Assembly: GCF_030445035.2 (NCBI RefSeq)
Contig: NC_080680.1
Location: 49,675,212 to 49,739,211 of the forward strand
Direction of reading: 5' to 3'
DNA length: 64,000 bases
Origin: Dasypus novemcinctus
Lineage: Eukaryota; Chordata; Mammalia; Cingulata; Dasypodidae
Below, piece by piece: positions 34,179 through 45,807 of the stretch. Every line of letters begins with the position of its first letter. Position 1 is the first letter of the stretch. The notes below the pieces were generated by a model. That model saw nothing but the letters and a program-made list of their open reading frames with translations, was not told the origin of the DNA and did not search any database. The position numbers and the translations under genes are program-made.

Positions 34179-37100
34179 TCATATCATTGAGGTCATGTAG
34201 TATTTGTCCTTCAATGCCTGGGTTGCTTCACTCAACATAAGATTCTCAAGGTTCATCCATGTTATCACATGTGATTGTAGTGTATTTGTTCTGACAGCCG
34301 AGTAGTATTCCATTGTGTGTATATGCCACATTTTATTGATCCACTCGTCTGTTGATGGACATTTGGATTGATTCCAACTTTTGGCGATAGTAAACAATGC
34401 TGCTATGAACATTGGTATACATATATCTGTTTGTGTCCTTGTTTTCAGTTCTGATGGGTATATACCCAGCAGTGGTATTGCTGGGTCATATGGCAAATCT
34501 ATGGTTAGTTTTTTGAGAAACCTCCAAACTGTCCTCCAGAATGGTTGGATCCTTCTGCATTCCCACCAGCAGTGGATGAGTGTTCCCCTTTCTTCACATC
34601 CTCTCCAGCATTTGTATTCTTCTGTTTTTTTCATAGCTGCCAATCTTATGGGAGTGAGATGGTATCTCATTGTAGTTTTGATTTGCATTTCCCTGATAGC
34701 TAGAGATTTGGAGCATTTTTTCATGTGCTTTTTAGCCATTTGTATTTCTTCTTTGGAGAATTGTCTGTTTAAATCTTTTTCCCATTTTTTTAAATGGGTT
34801 GTTTATCTTTTTGTTTTCAAGATTTATGAGTTCTTTATATATGCAAGTTATAAGCCTCTTATCAGATATATGGTTGCCAAATATTTTCTCCCATTGTGTG
34901 GGTTCCCTTTTTACTTTCTTGATAAACTCCTTTGAGGTGCAGAAGGCTTTAATTTTGAGGAAGTCCCATTTATCTATTTGTTCTTTTGCCACTCGTGCTT
35001 TTGGTGTGAAATTCATGAAACCATTTCCTATTACGAGGTCTTGTACATGTTTCCCTACACTGCTTTCCAAGATCTTTATGGTCTTGGCTCTTATATTTAG
35101 GTCTTTGATCCATCTTGAGTTGATCTTTGTATAAGGTGTGAGATGGTAATCCTCTTTCATTCTTCTACATAGGGCTATCCAGTTCTCCAGGCACCATTTG
35201 TTGAACAGGCCATTCTCTCCCAGTTGAGAGGGTTTGGTGGCTTTATCGAATATTATATGGCTATATACATGAGGTTCTATATCAGAGCTTTCAATTCGAT
35301 TCCATTGGTCTGTGTGTCTCTCCTTATGCCAATACCATGCTGTTTTCACTATTGTAGCTTTGTAGTATGTTTTGAAGTCAGGAAGTATGATTCCTCCTAT
35401 TTCGTTTTTCTTTTTCAATATGTCTTTGGCTATTTGGGGCCTCTTTCCTTTCCAAATAAATTTCATAGTTAGTTTTTCTAGTTCCTTAAAGAAGGCTGTG
35501 TTGATTTTTATTGGGATTGCATTGAATGTGTAGATCAGTTTTGGTAGGATAGACATCTTAATAATATTCAGTCTTCCTATCTATGAACAAGGAATATTCT
35601 TCCACTTATTTAGGTCTTCTTTGATTTCCTTGAACAGTCTTGTATAGTTCTTGGTGTATAAGTTTTTTACCTCTTTAGTTAAATTTATTCCTAGGTATTT
35701 GATTTTTTTAATTTACTATTGTGAATGGTATTTGTTTCTTGATTTCCTCCTGATCTTGCTCATTATTGGTGTACAGAAATGCTACTGATTTTTGCGCATT
35801 GATCTTATAACCTGTGACTTTGCTGAACTCATTTATGAGTTCTAGAAGCTTTGTTGTAGATCTCTCAGGGTTTTCTATGTATAGGATCATGTCATCTGCA
35901 AATAATGAAATTTTGACTTCTTCCCTTCCAATTTGAATGCCTTTTATATCTGGTTCTTGCCTCAGTGCTCTTGCAAGTACTTCTAAGACAATGTTAAATA
36001 GGAGCAGAGACAATGGGCATCCTTGTTTTGTTCCTGAGTTTAGAGGAAAGGATTTCAGGATTTCTCCATTGTAAACAATGTTAGCTGTAGGTTTTTCATA
36101 TATACTCTTTATCATGTTCAAAAAGTTTCCTTGTATTCCGATCTTTTGGAGGGTTTTTATCAAGAAGGGGTGCTGTATTTTGTCAAATGCCTTTTCTGCA
36201 TCTATAGATATAATCATGTGATTTTTTTCCTTCAATCTGTTTATATGGTGTATCACATTAATTGATTTTCTTATGTTGAACCATCCTTGCATACCTGGAA
36301 TAAATCCCACTTGGTCATGGTGTATAATTCGTTTAATGTGTTGTTGAATACGATTAGCAAGTATTTTGTTAAGTATTTTTGCGTCTAGGTTCATTAGAGA
36401 AATTGGTCTGTAATTTTCCTTTCTTGTGGTGTCTTTGTTTGGCTTTGGTACTAGGATAATGGCCTCATAGAAGGAGTTCGGCAATGTTCCTTCTGTTTCA
36501 ATTTTTTGGAATAGTTTCAACAGGATTGGTGTTAGTTCTTTCCGGAATGTTTTGTAGAATTCACCTGTGAAGCCGTCTGGCCCTGGGCTCTTCTTAGTTG
36601 GGAGATTTTTAATGACTGATTCTATCTCTTTGCTTATGATTGGTTTGTTAAGATCCTCAATTTCTTCTTTCATCAGTATGGGCTGATTATGTGTTTCTAG
36701 GAATTTGTCCATTTCCTCTAAATTGTCATTTTTGTTGGAATATAGTTTTTCAAAGTATCCTTTTATGATAGTCTTTATTTCTGTGGGATCAGTGGTGATA
36801 TCACCTTTCTCATTTCTTATTTTGTGTATTTGCATATTTTCTCTTTTTTTCTTTGTTAGTCTTGCTAAAGGTTTGTCAATTTTGTTGATCATCTCAAAAA
36901 ACCAGCTCTTGTTCTTGTTTATTTTTTCAAGTGCTTTCTTATTTTCTATTTCATTTAGTTCTGCTCTTATCTTTGTTATTTCTTTCCTTCTTCTTTCTGT
37001 TGGGTTACTTTGTTGTTCTTTTTCTAATTCCTTCAAAAGTGCAGTTAGTTCTTCAATTTTTGCTCTTTCTTCTTTTTTGATATGTGAATTTATGGCTATA

Positions 37101-37996
37101 AATTTCCCTCTCAGTACTGCTTTTGCTGCATCCCATAAATTTTGGTATGTTGTGTTATCATTATCATTTGATTCAAGGTAGTCATTGATTTCTTTTGAGA
37201 TTTCCTCTTTGACCCACTGTTTTTCTAAGAGTGTGCTGTTTAATTTCCAAATTGTGGTGTGAAGTCTGGGCCTCCATTCCTTGCAAATTTCCAGCTTCAC
37301 TCCACTGTGATCAGAGATATTGTTTTGTATGATTTCGATCTTTCTGAATTCATTAAGCCTTTCTTTGTGGCCTAGCATATGGTCTATCTTGGAGAATGTT
37401 CCATGCGCGCTTGAAAAAAATGTATATCCTGCTGTGTTGGGGTGTAATGATCTATATATGTCTATTAGATCCAGCTCTTCTAGTATATTGTTCAAATGTT
37501 TTGTTTCTTTAGTGATTCTCTTTTGAGATGTTCTGTCCAGAATTGATAGTGGTGTATTAAAATCCCCCACTATAATTGTAGATGCATCTATTTTTTCACT
37601 TAGTTTTTTCAGTGTTTGTCTCACTTATTTAGAGGCACCCTTGTTAGGAGCATAAATATTTATGATCGTTCGATCTTCTTGACCGATTGTCCCTTTCACT
37701 AAAATGTAGTATCCTTCTTTGTCTCTCACAATTGTTTTGCATTTAAAGTCTATTTTGTCTGATATTAATATAGCTACTCCTGCCTTTTTTTGGTTGTTGT
37801 TTGCTTGTATGATTGTTTTCCAGCCATTCACTTTCAACCTCCATGAGTCTCTGAATCTAAGATGTGTCTCTTGTAGACAGCATATAGATGGGTCATATTT
37901 CCTTATCCAGTGTCCCAGTCTGAATCTTTTGATAGGTGAGTTTAGTCCATTCACATTCAGTGTTATTACGTTCAGAGAATTATTTGTGGTAGCCAT
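34179..37996 (-). pseudogene. L1 ORF2 (endonuclease/reverse transcriptase), nearly intact
   Basis: About 1,270 codons from ATG 37996 ('MATTNNSLNVITLNVNGL') to a stop at 34179. In order: APE-type endonuclease ('LNVNGLNS', 'CLQETHL', 'GDFNTPLS', '[10 protein letters not shown]'), the reverse transcriptase with 'QGCPLS' and catalytic 'FADDMILY', and the C-terminal zinc-knuckle-like 'CWRGC...HCWWEC' motif. Breaks seen: a TAA at 37625-37627, a one-base insertion near 35710, a TAG at 35581-35583 (a Trp position in other L1s) and a one-base expansion in the seven-base run at 34784-34790. In life it would nick target DNA and prime reverse transcription of L1 and, in trans, of SINE and mRNA. This copy cannot make full-length protein. 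Confidence 0.93.
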
Positions 37997-38039
37997 ATTT
38001 TGGTTGGATTTGTGTTTGTTATATTTTGTTTGTAATATT

Positions 38040-39050
38040 TTATTTTCCCCTTCTATATTTGTCTTTTTTGTTGCTCTTACACTCTCCTCCATCTCTGACT
38101 GTCCTGTTTTTTTTCCTTTCTTCCTGCAGAGCTCCCTTAAGAATTTCTTGAAGGGGAGGTTTCTTGTTGATATACTCTTTCAGTTTTTGTTTATATGTGA
38201 ATATTTTGAACTCTCCATCATTTTTGAATGCTAGTTTAGCTGGATAGAGTATTCTTGGTTGGAAATTTTTTTCCTTTAGTACCTTGACTATATCATACCA
38301 CTGCCTTCTTGCCTCCATCGTTTCAGATGAGAAATCAGCACTTAATCTTATGGAGCTTCCCTTGTATGTGATGGTTTTCTTTTCTCTTGCTGCTTTTAGA
38401 ATTTTCTCTTTGTCTTGAGCATTGGATAATTTGACAAGTATATGTCTTGGGGTGGGCCTGTTGGGGTTTATGACCAGTGGAGTGCGCTGTGTATCTTGTA
38501 TATGTACATCTGTCTCTTTCAGTAGATTTGGGAAGTTTTCATTCATTATTTCCTGCAACACTCCTTCTGTCCCCTTTCCCTTCTCTTCTCCTTCTGGAAT
38601 GCCTATAATACATATGTTTGAGCGTTTTGCATTATCATTCAGGTCCCTAAGTCCTATCTGGATTTTTTTCTATCTTTTTATTGACCACTTCTACTATCTG
38701 TTTGATTTCCAATGTACTGTCTTCCACATCACTAATTCTCTGCTCTGCCTCTTCTAGTCTGCTGATATTTGCCGCAAGTGTATTTTTGATTTCTTGAATT
38801 GTGGTGTTCATTTCCATCATATCTGTTATTTTTTTGCGCATGTCTGCTATTTCCCCTCCAAGTGTTGTCTTCATGTTGTTAACCTCTTTCATTACTTCAC
38901 CAATTTGTCAGTGATAAATGTTCTGAGATCTTTCATTGCTTGTGCGAAGATCTGCTCCCCTTCCTGATTTTTAGTTTGTTGATTGGATTCAGCCATGTTT
39001 TCCTGATTACTGGTTTGGTTTGTATATTTTTGTTGCTGTCTTGTCATCAT
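38040..39050 (-). pseudogene. L1 ORF1 of the young minus-strand L1
   Basis: Starts ATGATG at 39050 with a Gln/Asn-rich N-terminus ('MMTRQQQKYTNQTSNQEN'). A coiled coil follows (about 38890-38700), then the RRM with 'RPTPRHILVKLSNAQDKEKI', and the C-terminal domain 'NFQPRILYPAKLAFKND'. There are two frame breaks: a one-base loss near 38909, and a one-base gain in the seven-T run at 38663-38669. It ends 43 nt before the ORF2 start, the usual bicistronic spacing. Confidence 0.88.
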
Positions 39051-39352
39051 GTCTTCTAGACAGGTTTAATCAGTTCCTTAGCTTCTTTGTCTAGTCTTGG
39101 AGATTAATTAGCTGTTGTTTTTGTGTAAGTGATATATCTTCTCTTTGTCCCTTTGTTCTTCCAATTCCGATTTCTTATTGCTGGTTAAGTTCACTTCCCT
39201 CCAAATCGATGTCCAGACACCTCTGGACCAGCAAAATTCTGAAACAGCCCGGTCCCGAAGAGTCTCCAACACCGCCCAGCCGATTCCCCGCAGGAGCTAA
39301 TGACCGGGAAGTTCACTCAGCTGCCATCTTGCTCTCTCTTCTAAATTTTTTA

Positions 39353-40690
39353 AAAAGTAGTGTGAAAAGACAGCCAATTCAATGGGAAAAAAAAAAAACA
39401 TTTGGCAATCACATATCCAATAACATCCATGATATATAAAAAGATACTAGAAATTAACAATAAAAAACAAACTACCCGATTAAAAAATGAACAAAAGACT
39501 TGAAAAGACAATTGTCCAAAGAAGAAATACAAATGGTGAAGAAACACATGAAAAAATATTCAACATCACTAGCGGTTAGGGGAATGCAAATCAAAACTAC
39601 AATGAGATATCGTTTCACACCTATTAGACTGGCCACTATTAAAAGTCAGAAAACAGTTAGTGTAGGAGAGGATGTGGAGAGTTAGGAATGCTTATTCACT
39701 GTTGGTGGGAACATAGAATGGTATAGTTACTGTGGAGGACTGTTCTGCAGTTCCCAAGGAAGTTGAATATAGACTTGCCATGTGATTTGTGCAATGGTAT
39801 TGCTAAGTATATACCCAGAAGAACTGAGAGCAGTGACACGAACAGACTCTGCATACCAATGTACATAGTGGTGTTATTCATGATTGCCAAAAGTTGGAAA
39901 CAACCCAGATATCCATCAACTGATGAATAGATAAACTGTGGTATATATACACAATGGAATATTATGCAGGGGTAAGAATAAATTATGTCAGGAAGCATAT
40001 GAAAACATGGATGAACCTGGAGGACATTATGTTGAGTGAAGTAAGCCAGACATAAAGAGAAAAATACTGTATGACTGTACTATTATAAACCAAATATATT
40101 GCATAAACTCATGGAATTAATCATTAGAATATAGGTTACTAGAAAATAGAATTAAGGTAGAGAATGGAAAGCTAAAGGTTAATCTGTGCAGATATGGCAA
40201 AATGGTTTTAAATCTTTGGAAATGACTAGAAATGGTGAAAGCACATCATAGTGTTGTAACTAACAGAGCTTTTCATGAGCATGAGAGTGGTTGGAAGGGT
40301 AAGTCTAAGGTCAGGTATATTACTAGAAGAAAAGCTAAAAAATGTAACATGAGACTGTATAACATAGTGCATCTTCATGTAAAATATGAGTATGTGTGAT
40401 ATTGCATATATAAGACTATTTTTACAAAATATAAATACAAATATACTAGAGAGATAAAAACAGAATAGCAGTTGTATAGTATAGGATAAACAAATTGAGG
40501 GGTGATGAGTTTTTTGTTTGTTGGTTTGTTTTGTTTTTATTATCATTATTATTAGAAAAATGAAAATGCTCTAAAAATGACTGAAGCAATGAATATACAA
40601 CTAAGTGATTATACCAAATACCACTGATTATACATTTTGGATGGATTTATGCTTTATTAATATGTAGTGATAAAATTAATTTTTTAAAAA
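39353..40690 (+). pseudogene. Old L1 ORF2 3' end and 3' UTR (right part of split element)
   Basis: Continues the ORF2 broken at 27214: 'gtgtgaaaagacagccaatt', 'caaagaagaaatacaaatgg', 'atgaaaaaatattcaacatc', 'ggatgtggagagttaggaat', then 'ggtatatatacacaatggaa'. The Cys-rich end is decayed. An L1-type 3' UTR follows from about 40130 with no clear tail. Confidence 0.85.
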
Positions 40691-41699
40691 CTTTAAATCC
40701 TATCTCACAACATAATTAAAAATGAATTCAAAACAAATCATAGTCCTAAATGTAAAATGCAGAATTCTAGAACTTTTAGGGAAAAATAGGTGAAAATTAT
40801 CGTGACTTTGGGTTAGGCAAAGCTTTCTCACATAGAACACCAAAAATATGATCCCTGAAAAAAAAGTTAACTTCAACAAAGTTAAGAACTTCTGTTCTTT
40901 AGAAGACACTGTTAAGCAAATGAAATAACAATTATTTGCAAATCACATGTGAAATAATGGGCTTCTATCTAGAACATTTAAGGAACTATCAAAACTCAAT
41001 ATAAGAAAATAGACAACCTAATAAAAATAGGCAAAGATTTGAATAAACACTTTTCTGAAGATGATGTACAGATATATAGATTACAATATAGCACACAAAA
41101 AGATAGGTAACATCATTAGTTCTTAGGGAAATACAAATTTAAACACAATGAGATATAACTACACACTTATTAGAATGTCTAAAATTAGAAAGCTGACTTT
41201 AGCAAGGGCTGACAATGTTGTGGAGAAACTAGAACTCTCATGCCTTGTTAGTGAGAATGTAAAATTGTCCAAACACTTCTAGCATTTTCTTAAAAAGTTA
41301 AATGTATACATACTATATGACCCATTTATTCCATTTTTAGGTGTTTACCTAAGAAGAATTAAAGTGTAAGTCCATATGAAAAAAGCCTTATTTACAGAAG
41401 TTAAAAACTGCTATAGCCCAAATATTTATTAACAGGTATAAACAGGATAAACAATGGTGGCATATCCTTATAAGAGAATACTACTTTCTAATAAAAAGGA
41501 ATAAACTATTGATAGAAACAACAATGTGGATAAATCTCACAATGATTAAACTGTATGAAAGAAGCCAGAAAAAAAGCACATTTTGTATGATTCTACTATA
41601 AAAATTCTAGAAAATGGAAACTATAATACAGAAAACAGATCATTTGTTGCCTGGAGAGAGGGGTGAAGGTTAGGTGAAAAGGGGGCAGGATAGTGAGAT
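40691..41699 (+). pseudogene. Ancient L1 ORF2 3' fragment
   Basis: A second, more diverged copy of the same ORF2 region: 'aaatgtaaaatgcagaattc', 'acttttctgaagatgatgta', 'taggtaacatcattagttct', 'caatgagatataactacaca' and 'cagaaaacagatcatttgtt'. It is plus strand, with many stops. It probably predates the adjacent L1s. Confidence 0.75.
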
Positions 41700-43401
41700 T
41701 AACCTGGCAATATACTGGGCTTCACTTTTCAGGAAGTTTTGGATCACAGAGAGGTCCAACAATGGCAGCAGAGGAATACTGGTGTGGGATGTTATTGAGA
41801 GGGGACACATGGTTGGCAGGGAGTTCTACAGGGCATATATCCAGGGTACATAAAAATGTTTGGATATTTTCATAGTGGATACAATTAAAAACAACAACTG
41901 AGGGAGTGGTGAGTTCCTAGCCAGGGGAGCTCTATCACAGTCCCTAAAAGAACAACAAAAATCCCCCAAGTGCAACGGCAATGACCAAAAAAGAATGAAG
42001 GTCCAACAATTGAGCCCTTGACACTAATGACTATGCTTGTGAGCCTGTACTTGAAATAAGAACAAGGCCTAGAGCTGCAGGGTGCCTAAGAGTTGCCTCC
42101 TGAGAACCTCCATGTTGCTCAAATGTGACCAGTCTCGAAGCCAAACTCAGCATGTAAATGCATTGCCTTGCCCCCAGCATGGTACATGACTCCCGGGGAT
42201 GAGCCTCCCTGGTGCCGAGGGATTACTACCAAGTACTAGCTGATGATGTAACTAGAAAATGACCTTTAATAAAAGGGTCAACTTGGACCAGCAGAATATC
42301 TCAGTCTACATATAATACCAGGAGTTAAAAATGCTTTTTGACCTGAATCAAGGGTAAATGAAAAGGACAAATGAGTTTATATGGCTATGAGTCTCCAAAA
42401 ACAGCCAGGAGGTTATCAGAGGGGTTGCCCTTATGCACACCTCAGCAAAGTCCCAGAGACAGATAAAGTAGATACAACCCTGGGTATTGGTTCTTCTGAG
42501 GGCTACAGAGACCCACAGGTTCTATGGTCATGGCAGAAGGAGTTCAGTGCCATGTCAGTTGGCCCTTCTTTAGAGTTTGTATTTCAGTGTGATGAAGCTG
42601 GACTCAGATGTGATCTTTTTTCACAAGCCTCTCCTGTTACTTTTACCAGAACTGTAGTTGGTGCTGGGGTTTAATATATACCCAGGGGATCTGAATCTCT
42701 GGACTGACCATATGATAGTCAGGCCCTGAGCCTCAACAGACTTCAGCTCCTATACTCTGGTTTGTTGGACTTACCCCACTCAGTTAACATGGAGTTGAAG
42801 AAGGTCAACCACCACACCATGGAGCCAAGAGTGCCTACAACTGAAAGCAGGAGGATTACATCCAGCATCCATGTGGAATCTAAGCTCCCTCTTGATATAG
42901 ATGTGGAGTGGACACAACCATTCCAAGGTCCACAGGATGGAGGAATAGAATATGGATGAGAGTGGACTTACTGATATTCTATTCATGAACTATTGTGATT
43001 AGTAATCGAAGAAAATGTGGCATTGGTGTGGAGAAAGTGGCCATGGTGGCTGCTGGGTGTGGGGAATGGGAGAAAGAGATGAGATGTGGAGGCGTTTTCA
43101 GGACTCGGAGTTGTCCTGGTGATGCTGCAGGGACAGTTACTGGACATTGTATGTCCTCCCATGGCCCACTGGATGGAATGTGGGAGAGTGTGGGCTATGA
43201 TGTGGACCATTGACCATGAGGTACAGTGGTGCTTTGAGATGTATTCACCAAATCCAATGAATGTCTCATGATGATGGAGGAGATTGTTGCAATGGGGGAA
43301 GGAGTGGGGTAAAGGGGTGGTGGGTATATGGGGACCCCATATTTTTTTAATGTAATATTGAAAAAATAAAGACAAAAATAAAATAAAATAAAATAAAATA
43401 A
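41700..43401 (+). mobile_element. 5'-truncated young L1: 3' UTR only
   Basis: Closely matches the minus-strand L1 3' UTR (31570-33260 reversed). Shared words include 'caggaagttttggatcacag', 'gggatgagcctccctgg', 'ttgaagaaggtcaaccacca' and 'ggaatgggag.aagagatga'. It ends in an AAAAT-repeat tail (43360-43401). It contains no ORF2 sequence, so it truncated within the 3' UTR on insertion. Confidence 0.88.
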
Positions 43402-44402
43402 AAGGATTATAAGAGACTTCAAAGTGAGTTGGGAGGCCATTGCAGTGGAAGCACTTGTGCACATCTCAACAGATCTCATTGACAGCCAAAGTAGATAATA
43501 CCCCAAATAGCAAAGTTCCTTAGGGATGTGGAGACACTCAGGGCAGATAGCTCAGGATTTTGGCCCCTTGCCAGTGGGCCCTAATCTTGTAGTTACATTC
43601 TCCAGTGTAACACAGACTCAGCTGTGGTTTCCCTACACATGACTCTTCTGCCCTTCTATTTGAATCCATAATTAGAACTGGAGTTGGTAGGTGTACAAGA
43701 GACTTAAATCTTTGGGCGGTTCATGTGTCAGCTGAGCCCTGAATCTCAACAGATTTGCAACACCTACTCTCCAGTTCAATGGACTCACCCAGGACAACTA
43801 ACAGGGAGGAGATAATGGACAAACAACATACAGGAACCAAGGAGTGCCTACAACTGCAAGCAAGAGAGCCCCATCCATTGGATGTATGGTATTGAAACTC
43901 CTCTCAATTAATGGTGGAGTGGGCTTCACCATCTCAGAGTCCTCAGGATTGGGAAATGAACTATGGACTAAAATAAACTTACTAGTATTCTACTATAAAC
44001 TTATTGAGATTCTAGCAATGGAAGAAATACCAGTGTTGTGGAGGCAGTGACCAATGGATGTTCTGGGGTTAGGGAGAGGGAAAAACAGGTGTAATAGGGG
44101 GGCATTTTCAGGACTTGGGAATCATCCTGAAGGACATTACAATGACAAATACAGGCCATTATATATCTGGCAATAATCTACAAAGTTGAATGGGGGAGAG
44201 TGTAAATTATAATGTAAACTACAATCCATGCTTAGTGGTAATGCTCCAAAATGTGTTTATCAGTTGCAATGAGTGTAACACACTGATGAAAGATGTTGCT
44301 AGTGTGGGAAAATGTAGGAGGTATGGGGAGTGGGGCATATGGGAATCCCCTATATATTCTCTGTAATATTTATGTAATCGAAGAATCTTTAAAAAAAAAA
44401 AG
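43402..44402 (+). mobile_element. Older L1 3' UTR copy in tandem
   Basis: Same module order as the preceding element but much more diverged: 'aggattataagagacttcaa', 'cattttcaggacttgggaat', 'gaatgggggagagtgtaaat' and a tail at about 44388-44402. It lies directly after the younger copy's tail. Confidence 0.75.
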
Positions 44403-45140
44403 ATTATAAGAAAACTCTTGGGTTGATGGATATGTTCCTTTATCTTGATTGTAATGATGCCTTCACATATGTATATATATGTATGTCAAAACAACAAATT
44501 TTCCATTTTAATTATTTTGGTTATATGTCAGTTACAGTTATTTTTTACTCTTAAAAAATGAAGTGGGCTTTGGGGGAAGGAAAAGAAGGGGATTCCTCCA
44601 TTCTCTGAGATTCTTAGAAGTCTTTGTGTCAGATTTTGGAGCCCCTTCTGACCCAGCCACATTGTGAGGGCTGTGTGTGTGTGTGGGTGAGGGTGTGGGA
44701 GAGAGAGAGATGTGAAGGAGTTAATAGGGAACAGTTGCAGTAAGCCTCAGGCAGCTCTTATTTTTGTGAACCTGCAAGATCCAGAGAGAAGAGTAGCCTT
44801 CCTTGCCCCATGAGGGGCCATTCATTGTGGATTTGCAGTTGTGAGGCCTAGATAGTCTTTCCCTTTAGGGGACTGTGACATCCCACAGAAGCTATAGCTG
44901 CTTTTCTCACACTGCCCAGGCTGTTTGGATTTTGATGGCAGTGATGTGTAATAATGGTGGGAAATACTAAGTTATCTAGAGGTCAGCAGTCTACAAGAAC
45001 TCTTTGCAAAAGTTTCTGTGATTTCTAGGCATAAGACCACAGGTGAATGAGGGAGATGACTGATCTGTAGGCTTTATGAGCATTCTTTGGGTTGCCTAGT
45101 ATTAACCTGGAAAGAAAAACCTCAGGACCAGAAAACTGAC
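44403..45140. other. Intergenic sequence, no gene seen
   Basis: Contains a short (GT)n run near 44667-44684 and a (GA)n patch near 44699-44711. Otherwise no recognised feature. Confidence 0.6.
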
Positions 45141-45807
45141 TGTGGAGGTTTGGAGTATGTACAACAGAAAAATGTGTTCCTAAATTTCATTTATATGGAT
45201 GTGAACCCTTTGTAAGTAAGATCTTCTGATGAGTTTACTTGCCTTAAGGTGTGGCTCAACTCAATTAAGATAGGTCTTAATCCTATTATTTAAGGCCCTA
45301 AAGGGAAGGCCAGAGAGGGAGAAAACCACAAGGAGCAGCTGTATATTGGAAGTAAATGAAACAGAGAAGTAAGAAGAGGCCACCATGCGCAATGCCATGT
45401 GACAGAAAAGCCAGGAACCCAAGATCACCAACAGTGAGCCATAGTCTTCAAGCACCACCTTGATGACATCTTGAGGTTCAGCTTCTAGACTCAAAACTGT
45501 GAGCCAGGAGGCAGATGTGGCTGAGGTGATTGGGCTCCCATTTACCATATGGGAGGCCTGGGATTTGATACTCCGGACTTCCTAGTGAAGGCAAGCTGGC
45601 CCTTGTTGCCACGGAGAATTGATAGCCTGTGCCACTGATGCGGTGAGCTGATGGCAGACAGTGAGCTCAAACAACAAGGGGTGGGGGGAGAATAAATAAA
45701 TGAAATAAAAAAACAAAAACAAAAAAAACTGTGAGCCAATAAATTCCCAATTGTTTAAGCCAACCCATTGCATTATATTTGCTTTAGTAGCCAGGAAACA
45801 AACACCA
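45141..45807 (+). mobile_element. ERVL/MaLR-like LTR interrupted by a SINE
   Basis: Starts 'tgtggaggtttggagtatgt' and passes through 'gtgtggctcaactcaattaa' and 'aggaacccaagatcaccaac'. After the SINE at 45507-45723 it ends 'caataaattcccaattgttt' ... 'gccaggaaacaaacacc'. The 'aataaattcc...gtttaagcca' block is the polyadenylation end typical of MaLR LTRs. Confidence 0.65.
45507..45723 (+). mobile_element. Short DAS-related SINE with perfect TSD
   Basis: Head 'ggcagatgtggctgaggtga' is followed by a body much shorter than the long DAS-SINEs ('gcaagctggcccttgttgcc', 'gatgcggtgagctgatggca') and an A-rich tail. It is flanked by a perfect 14-bp AAAACTGTGAGCCA (45493-45506 and 45724-45737). Confidence 0.85.

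Larger units (their letters stand above)
31396..39341 (-). mobile_element. Full-length young L1 with 3' transduction (third layer)
   Basis: A 7.9-kb element flanked by a perfect 11-bp TSD, TAAATTTTTTA (31385-31395 and 39342-39352). In minus-strand order: 5' end 'gagagcaagatggcagctga', short 5' UTR (39341-39051), ORF1 (39050-38040), ORF2 (37996-34179), 3' UTR of about 2.6 kb (34178-31570), a first A-rich tail (31569-31532), about 107 bp of extra sequence (31531-31425) and a second poly(A) (31424-31396). It inserted at the tail of the plus-strand L1 that ends at 31395. ORF1 and ORF2 carry only a handful of inactivating changes, so it is the youngest L1 in the stack. Confidence 0.92.

Noticed and set aside
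34381-34935. 184-codon plus-strand ORF
   Set aside because: It is antisense to L1 ORF2. Its composition mirrors the ORF2 codons on the other strand and there is no independent support. The same applies to the plus-strand ORFs at 36705-37181 and 37719-38234.
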